Shown here: in pieces, positions 18,374 through 27,744 of the stretch
How positions within the stretch are numbered: the stretch's first letter is position 1
How the letters are laid out: each line of letters opens with the position of its first letter
NCBI RefSeq assembly: GCF_900113955.1
Contig: NZ_FORH01000005.1
Coordinates: 186,001 to 250,000 of the forward strand
Reading direction: 5' to 3'
Length of the DNA: 64,000 nucleotides
From: Celeribacter neptunius
GTDB taxonomy: Bacteria; Pseudomonadota; Alphaproteobacteria; Rhodobacterales; Rhodobacteraceae
Notes under the pieces: model-generated
Database searches by the model: none
What the model saw: only the letters and a program-made list of their open reading frames with translations
Told to the model about the DNA's origin: nothing
Made by a program: the position numbers and the translations under genes

Positions 18374-18949
18374 TCAGCGCGACAGCAGGAGATACTCTCC
18401 GGTTCCGCGGCGCACCAAGGTGAAATCGCTCTTGTTTTCGTCAATATACGCGGGATTTTCGAGTTTTGCGAGTGCCAAGCGCAGATTGTCGCGAATTTCG
18501 GCAGATTGGCCACTGTCCAATGCGAAGGCGGTGCGGAACACCCGTTCGGCCTCGCCGTATTGGCCGGTTTCCATCAGCACCACGCCGAGATTGTTCCAGG
18601 CCGGGACGAAGGTGTCATCGAGCTCGATCGCCTGCCGCAGATCGCGCTCGGCCTGACCCAGACGTCCGAGCCTGAGCTTCGCCGAGCCGATGGCCGAAAG
18701 CGTGTCGACCGTCATGCCCTGTTGTGCCGCCGCGCGGTAATAGGCCTTGAGCGCCAGCTCGAATTCGCCCGCGGCCATCAGCCGGTGGCCGACAATCAGC
18801 CCGTCCACCGAGCGCTCGTGGGTGTCGATGCCGGGCGGTGCATAGGCGCCGTCCTCGGCCAAAGGTTTGAGGCCGCCCGATTGACAGGCGGCCAGAAGAG
18901 AGAGAAGCAGCGCGGGGCCCAGGCCCCGGCGCAATCCTGGATGAGACAT
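18374..18949 (-). CDS. Second TPR lipoprotein of the Tad locus
   Basis: A 191-aa protein with signal and lipobox LAAC (LLLSLLAACQSGG) and TPR-type repeats (GHRLMAAGEFELALKAYYRA, LSAIGSAKLRLGRLGQAERD, WNNLGVVLMETGQYGEAERV). It lies between tadC and tadD, 39 bases after the tadC stop. It looks like a shorter paralogue of TadD, and tandem TPR lipoproteins are common in alphaproteobacterial tad loci. Its individual role is unknown. Confidence 0.82.
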   Translation of the reverse strand: MSHPGLRRGLGPALLLSLLAACQSGGLKPLAEDGAYAPPGIDTHERSVDGLIVGHRLMAAGEFELALKAYYRAAAQQGMTVDTLSAIGSAKLRLGRLGQAERDLRQAIELDDTFVPAWNNLGVVLMETGQYGEAERVFRTAFALDSGQSAEIRDNLRLALAKLENPAYIDENKSDFTLVRRGTGEYLLLSR

Positions 18950-18988
18950 GGTGTCCCTTGTGGTCTGGGGCTCCCCGCGGCAGACGGT

Positions 18989-19969
18989 TTAGAACTTCGT
19001 CTCCCTGAGCAGCACGTAGATGTCATAGACCGAAGGACCGATCAGGATGATCAGAAGCGGCGGCACGGTCAGCATCATTGTGGCAAGGGTCATCTTGGTA
19101 GGCAACTTGTTTGCGGCCTCTTCCGCCCGCATCACCCGTTTGTCCCGCATTTCGGCGGCATAGATCCGGAGCGCGTCGGCAATCGAGGTGCCGAATTGCT
19201 GCGACTGGATCAGCACGGTGACGAAAGAGGCGACATCGGGCACGCCACAGCGTTCGGCCATGTCCTTGAGCACCACGGTCTTGTCCTTGCCGGCCTTGAT
19301 CTCGAAGGAGACGATTTCGAACTCGTCGGCCAGCGCCGGAAAGCCGGAGCGGATTTCCTTGGCGACGCGAATGATGGCCTGATCGAGAGATTGCCCGGCC
19401 TCGACGCAGACTAGCATGAGATCGAGCGCGTCCGGAAAGCCGTTGGTGATTTCTTCCTTGCGGCTCTCGATCCGGCGGGTGATCCAGTATTTTGGCGCCA
19501 TATAGCCGATACAGGCCGGCAGGAGCACGGTCAGGATCAGGGATTTCGGCGTCATTTCCTGTTGCGAGGATTTCAGCAAGGCCAAGAGCAGACCGATCGC
19601 AAGCGCGCCGAGCCCCAGGGCGAATTGCGCAAAATGGAACATGCGCACGGCGTTTTTGGTCCGGTAGCCGGCCTGGATCATTTTCAGCTGGGCGGCGGAA
19701 TATTCTTCTTCGCTCTGGGGTTCGAGAAAGGCCGAATATTTTTCCAGCTTGGCGCCGCTTTTGCTGTTTTCCTGACGCAGCCGCGCCGGGGATCTGCCTC
19801 CGCCCTTGGACTGCGTCTGTTTGCGCAGCCGCTCCATCGGATCGGCCTTGCGCTTCAACAATGCCGGCAGGGCGGCAAGGATCAGCACCGCGCCGAGGGT
19901 CCCGATCACGATCAGCGGGCCGAACGGACCCAGCTGATCGCCGAGAATGGAGGAAAAGATCTCTTGCAT
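18989..19969 (-). CDS. tadC: TadC, type II secretion F-domain inner membrane protein
   Basis: A 326-aa protein with an N-terminal helix (about residues 15-36), a cytoplasmic region, and the type II secretion system F domain (about 170-300, with the FPDALDLMLVCVEAGQSLDQ signature) ending in membrane helices. TadB and TadC together form the inner-membrane platform that couples to the TadA ATPase. It begins 19 bases after the tadB stop, in the same operon. Confidence 0.92.
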   Translation of the reverse strand: MQEIFSSILGDQLGPFGPLIVIGTLGAVLILAALPALLKRKADPMERLRKQTQSKGGGRSPARLRQENSKSGAKLEKYSAFLEPQSEEEYSAAQLKMIQAGYRTKNAVRMFHFAQFALGLGALAIGLLLALLKSSQQEMTPKSLILTVLLPACIGYMAPKYWITRRIESRKEEITNGFPDALDLMLVCVEAGQSLDQAIIRVAKEIRSGFPALADEFEIVSFEIKAGKDKTVVLKDMAERCGVPDVASFVTVLIQSQQFGTSIADALRIYAAEMRDKRVMRAEEAANKLPTKMTLATMMLTVPPLLIILIGPSVYDIYVLLRETKF

Positions 19970-19988
19970 ATCTGTCGTCCTTTCCGGC

Positions 19989-20960
19989 TCAGACCTTGAT
20001 GTTCACGAGCGATTTCATCACGAAGATATTCGCGGTGAGAAAGCCGGCGACCACCAGGCAGGCGGGGATGAAAGCGGCGGTGTCTTTGACGGAATCGTAA
20101 TAGTCGGGCTTCATCAGCGAGATCAGCAAAAGCGCCAGAAGCGGGAAGCCCGAGAGGAAATTACCGGACCATTGCGCCTCGGCGGTGATCGCTTTCACCC
20201 GGCGGAACAGTTTGAACCGGGAGCGGATCACCTTGGCCAGACCGTCGAGCACCTCGGCGAGGTTGCCGCCCGATTGCTGTTGGATCGACACGGCGACGGC
20301 GAGGAAGCGCAAATCCTGCATGTCGAGCCGCTCGGCCATGTCTTTGAGAGCCTCGCCGACATCGCGGCCATAGGCGCTTTCATCGGCGATCACGCCCATT
20401 TCCGTGCCCAGCGGATCGGGGACCTCTTTTGCGACGATGGTCAGCGCGTTGGAGAACGGGTGGCCGACCCGCAGGCTTCGGACCATGAGTTCCACCGCAT
20501 CGGGCAATTGTTCCTCGATCAGCGCGAGGCGTTTCTTGGCCTTGCCCTGAATCCAGACATAGACCCCGCCGATCCCCATGGCGACCGCCACCGCGATTCG
20601 GATCGGCACCGAGGCGGAGGTGCCGATGGACAGCCCGACAAAGGCCACCATCCCGAGCAGCGCCATGATCATCAGGAGCTGTACCGGAGAGAAGGCGATA
20701 TTGGCCTTCTGGGCTTTCTCGGCCAGGATCGAATAGAGCGGGATCTGCCGCGATTTGAGGTGCTGGCTCATCTCCTTGCGCAGCTGATTGAGCACCTCTT
20801 CGCGGTCGCCCGAACCCTTTTCCAACAGCTCATACCGCCGGTTCACCCGCGAATTCAACGAGATCGACTTGCCGAACACGGTCAGGTAGATGCCTTCGAC
20901 CAGAAGCAACACGGCGACGAAAATCGCGCCGTAGATGATCGGTTCCATGGAAATGATCAT
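19989..20960 (-). CDS. tadB: TadB, type II secretion F-domain inner membrane protein
   Basis: A 323-aa protein with N-terminal helices, a T2SSF domain at about residues 160-290 (LPDAVELMVRSLRVGHPFSN signature; SIQQQSGGNLAEVLDGLAKV) and C-terminal helices. It partners with TadC as the pilus assembly platform. It follows tadA by 17 bases. Confidence 0.92.
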   Translation of the reverse strand: MIISMEPIIYGAIFVAVLLLVEGIYLTVFGKSISLNSRVNRRYELLEKGSGDREEVLNQLRKEMSQHLKSRQIPLYSILAEKAQKANIAFSPVQLLMIMALLGMVAFVGLSIGTSASVPIRIAVAVAMGIGGVYVWIQGKAKKRLALIEEQLPDAVELMVRSLRVGHPFSNALTIVAKEVPDPLGTEMGVIADESAYGRDVGEALKDMAERLDMQDLRFLAVAVSIQQQSGGNLAEVLDGLAKVIRSRFKLFRRVKAITAEAQWSGNFLSGFPLLALLLISLMKPDYYDSVKDTAAFIPACLVVAGFLTANIFVMKSLVNIKV

Positions 20961-20977
20961 GAGATGATGCTCCTGTC

Positions 20978-22477
20978 TCAGCGCGGGTTGGTCGGTTCGA
21001 ACAGCGCCGGCGGCAGGTCATACCCCCACATCCGGAAGCGTTCCGAGAAATGGCTGCGCACACCGGTGGCGGTGAAATGACCGATGATCTTGTTGTCGGG
21101 GGTGAGGCCGGTGCGCTGGAAGCGGAAGACTTCCTGCATCGAGATCACGTCGCCCTCCATGCCGGTCACCTCGGTGATCGACACCATGCGACGCGAGCCG
21201 TCCTGCAGACGCGAGGCCTGGACGATCAGGTTCACGGCCGAGGCGATCTGAGAGCGCACGGCCTTCAGCGGCATTTCGATCCCGGCCATGGCGATCATGT
21301 TCTCGAGACGCGACACGCCATCGCGCGCCGAGTTGGCGTGGATCGTGGTCATCGAGCCGTCGTGACCGGTGTTCATCGCCTGCAACATGTCGATCACCTC
21401 TTCGCCGCGGGTTTCACCGACGATGATGCGGTCGGGGCGCATCCGCAGCGCGTTGCGCAAACAATCGCGCTGGGTCACCGCGCCCTTGCCCTCGACGTTG
21501 GCCGGGCGGCTTTCCATCCGACCGACATGGGTCTGTTGCAGCTGAAGTTCCGCCGTGTCCTCGATGGTGAGGATGCGTTCGTCATTGTCGATGAACGACG
21601 ACAAGGCGTTGAGCGTCGTGGTCTTACCGGAGCCGGTCCCGCCCGAGACGATCACGTTGAGCCGGGTCGAGACGGCGGCCTGGAGATAGGCGGCCATTTC
21701 CTCGGTAAAGGCGCCGAACTTCACCAGATCGTCGATCCCGAGCTTGTCTTTCTTGAATTTACGAATGGACACCAGAGAGCCATCCACCGCGACGGGGGGC
21801 ACCATGGCGTTGAAACGCGACCCGTCGGCGAGACGGGCGTCGACATAGGGGTTCGATTCATCGACCCGTCGGCCCACGGCGGACACGATCTTGTCGATGA
21901 TCCGCAACAGGTGTTTCTCATCCTTGAAGGTGATGTCCGACAGCTCCAGCTTGCCGGCGCGCTCGATGAAGATCTGCTGCGGTCCGTTGACCAGAATATC
22001 GTTGACGCTCTCGTCTTTCAGAAGCGGCTCCAGCGGGCCGAGGCCGCGGACCTCGTCATAGAGATCCTGATTGAGCGCGATACGTTCGTCGCGGTTCAGG
22101 ACCTGGCCCTGTTCGGCGAGGAATTCGGCGGTGATATTGGTGATCTCCGCGCGCAGTTCCTTTTCCGGCGCGGTCTCCAGGGCGGACAGGTTCAGGTCCT
22201 CGAGCAGACGCTTGTGCATCTCGACCTTGATCTCGCTGAGACGCTCCTTGCGACGGCGCTCCTTGTCCATCGGCGCGGCCTGCGCGGCGCGGCCTTCCCG
22301 CCGCACGGCTTTCGGGGCGGGCGTGGCCAGCTTGGCCTTGGGCTGAGGCGGCGGCGCTGACGGCGCGGCCGAAGCCGTGGCCTGCGGTTGCGCGGTCGTG
22401 GCGGCTCTGGGCGAGGCCTGTGGCGCGCTGACGGGATCGGCTTTGCGCGCGTCAGATTTCTTGTATCTTGAAAACAT
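20978..22477 (-). CDS. tadA: TadA/CpaF secretion ATPase
   Basis: A 499-aa hexameric secretion ATPase with an Ala/Pro-rich N-terminal tail (1-60) and a CpaF core. Walker [10 protein letters not shown] is at 279-287. The Asp box [16 protein letters not shown], Walker [13 protein letters not shown] and the His box [15 protein letters not shown] follow. In the family it powers both extension and retraction of Tad pili. GAGGG precedes the ATG. It lies 36 bases after tadZ. Confidence 0.95.
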   Translation of the reverse strand: MFSRYKKSDARKADPVSAPQASPRAATTAQPQATASAAPSAPPPQPKAKLATPAPKAVRREGRAAQAAPMDKERRRKERLSEIKVEMHKRLLEDLNLSALETAPEKELRAEITNITAEFLAEQGQVLNRDERIALNQDLYDEVRGLGPLEPLLKDESVNDILVNGPQQIFIERAGKLELSDITFKDEKHLLRIIDKIVSAVGRRVDESNPYVDARLADGSRFNAMVPPVAVDGSLVSIRKFKKDKLGIDDLVKFGAFTEEMAAYLQAAVSTRLNVIVSGGTGSGKTTTLNALSSFIDNDERILTIEDTAELQLQQTHVGRMESRPANVEGKGAVTQRDCLRNALRMRPDRIIVGETRGEEVIDMLQAMNTGHDGSMTTIHANSARDGVSRLENMIAMAGIEMPLKAVRSQIASAVNLIVQASRLQDGSRRMVSITEVTGMEGDVISMQEVFRFQRTGLTPDNKIIGHFTATGVRSHFSERFRMWGYDLPPALFEPTNPR

Positions 22478-22513
22478 TATGTTTTTCCCTCACCTCTTCC
22501 CCGGTTTCCGGCC

Positions 22514-23764
22514 CTATTGTGCCGCTTCGAGTTGTTCCGTCTGGCGTGAATGGATGCTGGCCGCGAGTTTCTGGATTTCCTTGCGCAGCGGATTCTTCGT
22601 GGCTTCGATGCCCAAGGGCACGCCCTGGTCGCAGGCCTCGCGCACCGGCCGGCCGCCATCGGGGAATTGCACATCGATGGCGATCTCGAGATTTTCCGCC
22701 ATGCGCTTGGTGCGTGCCTTGGCCGCCAGATCCATGCCTTTCGGAGCGCGGTTCAGGAGGAAACGCAGTTTCTCGAAGGGCAGATCCTCGGCCCGCAGCG
22801 CGGTACGCAGCCGCAGGATGTTCTGGGCCGAGCGCAGATCGAGCTCAATCGGGGCAAAGTAGAATTCGGCGGCCATCAGAACGGTTTCGGTCCAGGCCAC
22901 CAGCGTGGTCGGCATATCGATGATGACATAGTCGAAATGTGCCTGCGCCTTTTCCAGCAACCGCTCGACATCGGCCGGCTCGATGAAATCCAGAGGCAGG
23001 ATTTCCGGCGGGGCGGTCAGAACCGACAGTTTGTCGTTGAAATTCATCAGGGCGCTCTTGAACGCGTCGTCATCCATCATCTCGGTGGAGGACCAGAGCT
23101 CATAGACCGCTTCGCGCCGGGGCAGGTCGAGATAGGTGGAGACCGAGCCGTATTGCAGGTTCATGTCCACCAGCAGCACCCGGGGTTGCGGGCCCTTTTT
23201 CTCGACATTTGCCAATTCCCAGGCGAGGTTGACCGCGACGGTGGTGGCGCCTGCCCCCCCCGAGATCGCCTGAACCGGCAGGACGATGCCGTTGCGCCCC
23301 TGTTTCGGGGCGGGAGTGGTCGCGGTGTCGAGAAAGTCGACGGCCGGGGCTTTGTTCGGCTGGTCCAGCCGTTCGATGGCGTCGTGCAGCGCGTTTTCAG
23401 GCAACGGGTAGGGGATGAAATCCTCCGCGCCCATCTGCAACAGCTGGTGCAGCGCCATGGGGGAGATCTCATCGGCGACCAGGATCACCTTGATGCCCTG
23501 AACCTTGGCTGATTTGATCAGGTCGGCGATCATCGCCAACAGACCCTCGTCCTCGTGGTCCAGCGCCAGGGCAACGAATTTCAACCCGCCGCTCTCCGGT
23601 TGGCGAAAGAACTGGCGTGCATCGTCAAAGGACAGGTCCCCCCAGGCTTCGCCCAGTTCGGTTTCCATATCCTCGATCAAGAGATCGAAATTCTGCACAT
23701 CCCGGCTGATCGTACAGGCCGCAAGCGGCGCCGGTTCTGATTGCAACTGAGCTTCACTCGTCAT
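22514..23764 (-). CDS. tadZ: TadZ/CpaE pilus-localising ParA/MinD-like ATPase
   Basis: A 416-aa protein: a receiver-like N-terminal domain (about 20-140, VILVADEISPMALHQLLQMG) and a ParA/MinD-type C-terminal domain. The P-loop is atypical: SGGAGATT at 168-175 has Ala where ParA proteins have the second Lys, as in the degenerate Walker A of other CpaE/TadZ proteins. TadZ places the Tad machine at the pole. It is the first gene of the tadZABC unit and follows a large terminator-like structure. Confidence 0.92.
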   Translation of the reverse strand: MTSEAQLQSEPAPLAACTISRDVQNFDLLIEDMETELGEAWGDLSFDDARQFFRQPESGGLKFVALALDHEDEGLLAMIADLIKSAKVQGIKVILVADEISPMALHQLLQMGAEDFIPYPLPENALHDAIERLDQPNKAPAVDFLDTATTPAPKQGRNGIVLPVQAISGGAGATTVAVNLAWELANVEKKGPQPRVLLVDMNLQYGSVSTYLDLPRREAVYELWSSTEMMDDDAFKSALMNFNDKLSVLTAPPEILPLDFIEPADVERLLEKAQAHFDYVIIDMPTTLVAWTETVLMAAEFYFAPIELDLRSAQNILRLRTALRAEDLPFEKLRFLLNRAPKGMDLAAKARTKRMAENLEIAIDVQFPDGGRPVREACDQGVPLGIEATKNPLRKEIQKLAASIHSRQTEQLEAAQ

Positions 23765-23814
23765 TGCTCAAAGCGTCCTTTTCATCGAACGCCAGGCTTA
23801 CAAAGTGACCTGAA

Positions 23815-23914
23815 GCACTAAAAACACTTGCCCGGCCCTTTTTCCCCTGGCGCGTGTGACCGACTCTTTCGTCGGACATACTGCTCCCATTGGGGGTAAG
23901 GTGCCGGGCAAGTG
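23815..23914 (-). terminator. Large inverted-repeat structure between the OmpA-like gene and tadZ (terminator or attenuator)
   Basis: A perfect 12-bp inverted repeat (CACTTGCCCGGC at 23825-23836, GCCGGGCAAGTG at 23903-23914) is extended inward by CCTT/AAGG and CCCC/GGGG pairs. An internal hairpin lies at 23860-23875 (CCGAC, six-base loop, GTCGG). On the minus strand the 3' arm runs straight into TTTTT. It could end the secretin-OmpA transcript or work as an attenuator leader for tadZ, whose start is about 60 bases further on. A loop this large is unusual for a simple intrinsic terminator. Confidence 0.7.
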
Positions 23915-23992
23915 GGGCAACAATAGGGCCGAAATCGCGTAATAATTCGCTAAATCGGGACGATGCTCCCTGCCGCAGTGCGGGCTGCGGCC

Positions 23993-24652
23993 TTAGTTGC
24001 CGATTTCACGCGCGCCGAATCTGACCAGGGCCGATTCCGCTGTGGCGCTTTCGATATATTCGCGGTGAATGATTTCGGCGTAACGGCTGTCCATCACCAG
24101 TTTCGAATTCTCCACGAAGCCCGAGACCTCGGTCACGGTGCGGCGGTTCTTGCGTTCCGGGTTCTGGGTCACGATCAGCGGTTGGGTCTCGCCATAAGAC
24201 ACCATGGCTTCGAGACGCGAACGCGAGATGCCGTTGCGGGCCAGTTCGGCGACCACGGCCTTGGCGCGGCGCAGACCGAGCGATTTGTTATAGGCGTTGG
24301 AACCGACGAGATCGGTATGGCCATAGACGCGGAAGCGGACTTCCGGGAATTGCGCCATGAAATGCGCCTGTTTGCGGATCGCGTCACGGGCCACGCCATC
24401 GAGAATGGCCGAGTTGAACTCGAAATTTACCGTCGCTGGCACGGCAGAGGCGAAACGTTCGTTCAGATCGATCACGTAGTTCAGCTGACCGGTGTGCACC
24501 AGCGTGTTGTTCATCGTGGAATTGCCGAAGGTGCCGCCGTCGAGATAGCCGCCGGCTTCCTGATACCAGGACGAGAAGGCCTTTTGGTCGGAACAGGCGC
24601 CCAGGGCGAGAAGTGCCGAGGCAGCGAGGGTGAGTTTCAGAGTGCTGCGCAT
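23993..24652 (-). CDS. OmpA-family lipoprotein in the cpaD position of the Tad locus
   Basis: A 219-aa protein with a lipoprotein signal (lipobox LGAC, SALLALGAC) and an OmpA-like peptidoglycan-binding domain at about 75-180 (FEFNSAILDG, VYGHTDLVGSNAYNKSLGLR, SYGETQPL, NRRTV). It lies four bases downstream of the secretin gene and before tadZ, where Caulobacter-type loci have cpaD. The likely role is tethering the outer-membrane secretin to the cell wall, inferred from position and domain. Confidence 0.85.
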   Translation of the reverse strand: MRSTLKLTLAASALLALGACSDQKAFSSWYQEAGGYLDGGTFGNSTMNNTLVHTGQLNYVIDLNERFASAVPATVNFEFNSAILDGVARDAIRKQAHFMAQFPEVRFRVYGHTDLVGSNAYNKSLGLRRAKAVVAELARNGISRSRLEAMVSYGETQPLIVTQNPERKNRRTVTEVSGFVENSKLVMDSRYAEIIHREYIESATAESALVRFGAREIGN

Positions 24653-24656
24653 GGTC

Positions 24657-26063
24657 TTACTCCATCACATAGCCATAGGAGCCGGAGAAATCCTGTTTCG
24701 CGACTTCCGCCGCGGCGCCGGATTTCGGCGCCGAGGTGCCGCCAAAGGTCTTGCCGAACAGGAACAGGTCGGCCTCGGTGGGGATTTTCACCCGGTCGGT
24801 CGGCAGGCTGAGCGCCAGACCGTTGGTCGGGGAGACCAGATGCGGGGTGACGATGATCACCAGCTCAGATTGCCGACGGCTGTAATCCGTGGAGCGGAAC
24901 AGCGCGCCCAGCACCGGGATATCTCCGAGCCAGGGCACCTGGCCCACGAGATCTTCGAAATCGTCCTGCAACAGGCCGGCGACGGCAAAGCTCTGGCCAT
25001 CGCGCAGCTCGACGGTGGTCGAGGTCTCGCGACGTTTGAAAGAGCTGACGGTGAAACCGTCCAGAGAATAGTTGACGGAGGAATCGACGCCCGACACGGC
25101 GGCGCGCATCTCGAGATTGATCTGATCGCCATTGACCACACGGGGCACGAATTCCAACTCGACGCCGAAAGGTTTGTATTCGATGGTGATGCCGTCATTG
25201 TCGGAAACCGGGATCGGATATTCGCCACCGGCGAGGAATTTCGCCTGCTGACCGGACAGGGCGGTGAGATTCGGTTCCGCCAGGGTGCGGACAACGCCTT
25301 TTTGTTCCATCGCTTCGAGCAGGATGGAGAGTTCTGTGCCGCCGATGGAGCCGCCGAGCTTCAGGGCGCCAAGCGCACCATCTTGGGTGGTAATCGCACC
25401 GGTCGGGGAGTTTGAGCCGGATAGGAAGGTGCCGGTTTCGCCGCCACTCCAGTTGGTGCCACCAGAGGTCACAAACCCCAGCGAGGACGACAGGTTCTTC
25501 GACACCGAGCGCGACATTTCCGCAAAGCGTACTTTCAGCATCACCTGTTGGGTGCCGCCGATGTTCAGCAGGTTGGACACCCGGTCCGGAGCATAGCGAT
25601 TGGCCAGCTCGACCGCGCGTTCCATCATGGTGATCGAAGAAATCACGCCGGAGAGCACGATACCGTCATTGGCGGTGCGCACCTCGATCTTTTCATTCGG
25701 CATGATCTGCCGCAGGCGTTCCTTGAACTCGGTGACATCCGGAGTGACCTGAACCTGGACATTGGTGATCAGCGAGCCATCGGGGGCCAGAAGCGTCATC
25801 GTGGTCAGACCCGGAGACCGGCCCAGAACATAGATCGAGCGATCCGACAGGGTGGAGATGTCCGCGATATCCGCATTCGCAACCGAGATTTCCGCGAAAG
25901 GCTCATCGCTCTCGACCACCACGGCGCGGTTCATCGGCACGTTCAGAACCCCGGACGGGGACCCTGTCATGACACGAAGTTTCTCTGCATAGGCCCCGTA
26001 TGGGGTTACGCTCATTACCGCGACCCCGATCAGGGCCGCTTTGACGATATTCAACATTTTCAT
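24657..26063 (-). CDS. rcpA: Tad pilus secretin (RcpA/CpaC)
   Basis: A 468-aa outer membrane secretin: signal peptide (MKMLNIVKAALIGVAVMSVT, cleavage near AYAE), an N-terminal pilus/BON-type domain with DRSIYVLGRSPGLTTM, then the GspD/secretin domain ending VPWLGDIPVLGALFRSTDY, the classic VPxLGxIPxLGxLF signature. It forms the pore through which the Flp pilus leaves. The ATG at 26063 was chosen over a longer frame because it starts a proper signal peptide and has AGGA eight bases upstream. Confidence 0.93.
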   Translation of the reverse strand: MKMLNIVKAALIGVAVMSVTPYGAYAEKLRVMTGSPSGVLNVPMNRAVVVESDEPFAEISVANADIADISTLSDRSIYVLGRSPGLTTMTLLAPDGSLITNVQVQVTPDVTEFKERLRQIMPNEKIEVRTANDGIVLSGVISSITMMERAVELANRYAPDRVSNLLNIGGTQQVMLKVRFAEMSRSVSKNLSSSLGFVTSGGTNWSGGETGTFLSGSNSPTGAITTQDGALGALKLGGSIGGTELSILLEAMEQKGVVRTLAEPNLTALSGQQAKFLAGGEYPIPVSDNDGITIEYKPFGVELEFVPRVVNGDQINLEMRAAVSGVDSSVNYSLDGFTVSSFKRRETSTTVELRDGQSFAVAGLLQDDFEDLVGQVPWLGDIPVLGALFRSTDYSRRQSELVIIVTPHLVSPTNGLALSLPTDRVKIPTEADLFLFGKTFGGTSAPKSGAAAEVAKQDFSGSYGYVME

Positions 26064-26249
26064 GTGATCCTGCCTCTGTCGACCACGCCTCAAAACCGGG
26101 CTCTTTCGGCCCATTTGGAGAGAGGATGCGTTAAATTTACTTTTTTTGCAAGAATCAATCTCTTGGCCGGTGTTGATGATGTGGATAAGTCACAGCCGCA
26201 GATGGCATGAGAGAGGTGCGCAGAGCGGCAAGCCCTTGATTGCGACACG

Positions 26250-26278
26250 AAAAAGGCGCACCCGCGGGAGGTGCGCCT
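26250..26278 (-). terminator. Terminator after cpaB
   Basis: Minus-strand stem AGGCGCAC / GTGCGCCT with a nine-base loop followed by T4. It lies between the cpaB stop and the secretin gene, so the secretin probably has its own promoter in the AT-rich interval 26080-26180. Confidence 0.8.
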
Positions 26279-26353
26279 GTTCATGTTTTGCGGGGTCGCC
26301 CAGTGTGGCCGCCCGGTGTGGGGGCACGTGTGGGCGCGCGGCTCGATCCTGGC

Positions 26354-27196
26354 TCAGTCGGTGCAGGGGATCGGCGTGTCGATGATTTGACCGCCCTTGC
26401 GGGTCCGGACGGTGCAGACCTCTTCCTTCGGAACGATTGCCACGGTTTGCTCCTCGATGCCAAGGAAAGCGCGTTTGTCGACCTCGACCCCACTGACCAC
26501 GGTGTCATCGTTGCGGCCAACGAGGGCGAGCGACAGACGCCCGGAGTTCCGTGCCGTCGCAAGCGCGGCCACCTGGGTCGGGGTTGCCTCGACGGTCACC
26601 GTGCGGGCGATGAAGGAAGACCGGCGTTCCGTGTCCGAGGTCTGGTCGACGGCGATCAGCGACATTGCGGGTTGAATGAGCTTGGTGACTTCCACGCCCG
26701 AGCCGGGCAGGCGGCCCGACCAGTAGACATCGACGCGATCGCCCGGGCGCAACAGCCCCGATACGCCGCTGGTGACATCGACGCGGATGGCAAAGGCACG
26801 CATGCCTTTCGACAGCAGAGAAGCCACGCCGGCGGCCTCGCCGGGATCGCTCACCTTGACCGCCATCAGGGGTTCCATGGGTTCGATGCTCCGAAGCGCC
26901 ACGCGCGGGGTCTCGGGGCCTTCGGGGAAAATCTCTTCTTCGCTGTGGAAGGCGTCTTTTGGCATGGCTTCCACCGGCCAGCGCACCTTCTTGACCATAT
27001 CCGGCAGGATCGGCTGGCCATAGCCGATCTGTTTGGTCGCGATGAAGATCTCTTCGGTGCGGATGGCGTTTGCGCGCATGGACTTTTCGCGGTCCAGCTC
27101 GGCTTGATAAGTTGAAAGATACCCGCGGGTCATATGGACGGCAAAGCCGGCCAGAGCGACACCAATCACGAGCACCAATCCGAAAATGATACGCAT
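26354..27196 (-). CDS. cpaB: CpaB/RcpC pilus assembly protein
   Basis: A 280-aa protein with an N-terminal membrane anchor (about residues 3-22), an SAF/CpaB domain (about 45-120, FIATKQIGYGQPILPDMVKK) and the RcpC domain with the family block RAFAIRVDVTSGVSGLLRPG (GDRVDVYW follows). It is thought to link the inner-membrane platform and the secretin or peptidoglycan. It is followed by its own terminator and separated from the flp genes by another, so it may be a single-gene unit. Confidence 0.92.
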   Translation of the reverse strand: MRIIFGLVLVIGVALAGFAVHMTRGYLSTYQAELDREKSMRANAIRTEEIFIATKQIGYGQPILPDMVKKVRWPVEAMPKDAFHSEEEIFPEGPETPRVALRSIEPMEPLMAVKVSDPGEAAGVASLLSKGMRAFAIRVDVTSGVSGLLRPGDRVDVYWSGRLPGSGVEVTKLIQPAMSLIAVDQTSDTERRSSFIARTVTVEATPTQVAALATARNSGRLSLALVGRNDDTVVSGVEVDKRAFLGIEEQTVAIVPKEEVCTVRTRKGGQIIDTPIPCTD

Positions 27197-27453
27197 AGTT
27201 CCGTTCCCTTGCTTTCGGGGTCTGCAAAGCCGCTTCGCGCCTCACCCCTCTGCGAACACCTTGCCAATCTGTCGTTGAAATGCGGCGGTTTGGTGGTCTT
27301 TCCCCGGCATACATGTGAATTTATGCCGGTATCGCGACAAACCGCGCATTTGCGAGAATCTGTTCGTGGTCCTGGCGCCGCAAGCCGCTCAGCTTCGCCT
27401 CGAGTGCAACTGGGCGTCGCGAAGGCTGGTGCTGGGGCTGAGACGAGCCAAAA

Positions 27454-27487
27454 GGAAAACCGCGCCTCCGGACAGAAGCGCGGTTTT
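27454..27487 (-). terminator. Terminator of the flp pilin pair
   Basis: Minus-strand stem AAAACCGCGC / GCGCGGTTTT with a loop of about 12 bases, continuing into TTCC. It lies about 45 bases after the stop of the second pilin. High-level pilin transcription would end here before cpaB. Confidence 0.85.
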
Positions 27488-27530
27488 GAAAGGCTTAGGC
27501 GATTTGAGATCGCCCGTGACCCGAGCTCGC

Positions 27531-27722
27531 TCAGTAAGCAACCACGGAGCGGGAGGCCAGATCGTCAGAGATTTTTCCGCCGAGGGTTTTGACGCCACCG
27601 GAGACGGAGGTCAGAACGGCGATACCGAGGCCGACGACGGCAGCGGTGAGCACAACCCAGTCAACGGTCACGGCACCGTCTTCGTCGCGGGAGAATTTGT
27701 TGGAAAGTTTGAAGAATTTCAT
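27531..27722 (-). CDS. flp: Flp/Fap-type major pilin, copy 2
   Basis: A 63-aa prepilin. The leader is MKFFKLSNKFSRDEDG, then the mature N-terminus AVTVDWVVLTAAVVGLGIAV with cleavage expected after the Gly. It is nearly identical to the upstream copy, differing mainly at Ser7 and at the C-terminus (VVAY against VVSY). The hydrophobic core carries Asp at +5 and Trp at +6 where Flp pilins of other groups usually have Glu-Tyr. The start was set at the conserved MKFF; longer frames run into the upstream copy. Confidence 0.93.
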   Translation of the reverse strand: MKFFKLSNKFSRDEDGAVTVDWVVLTAAVVGLGIAVLTSVSGGVKTLGGKISDDLASRSVVAY

Positions 27723-27744
27723 CAGATTTCTCCTGAAATAGGGC

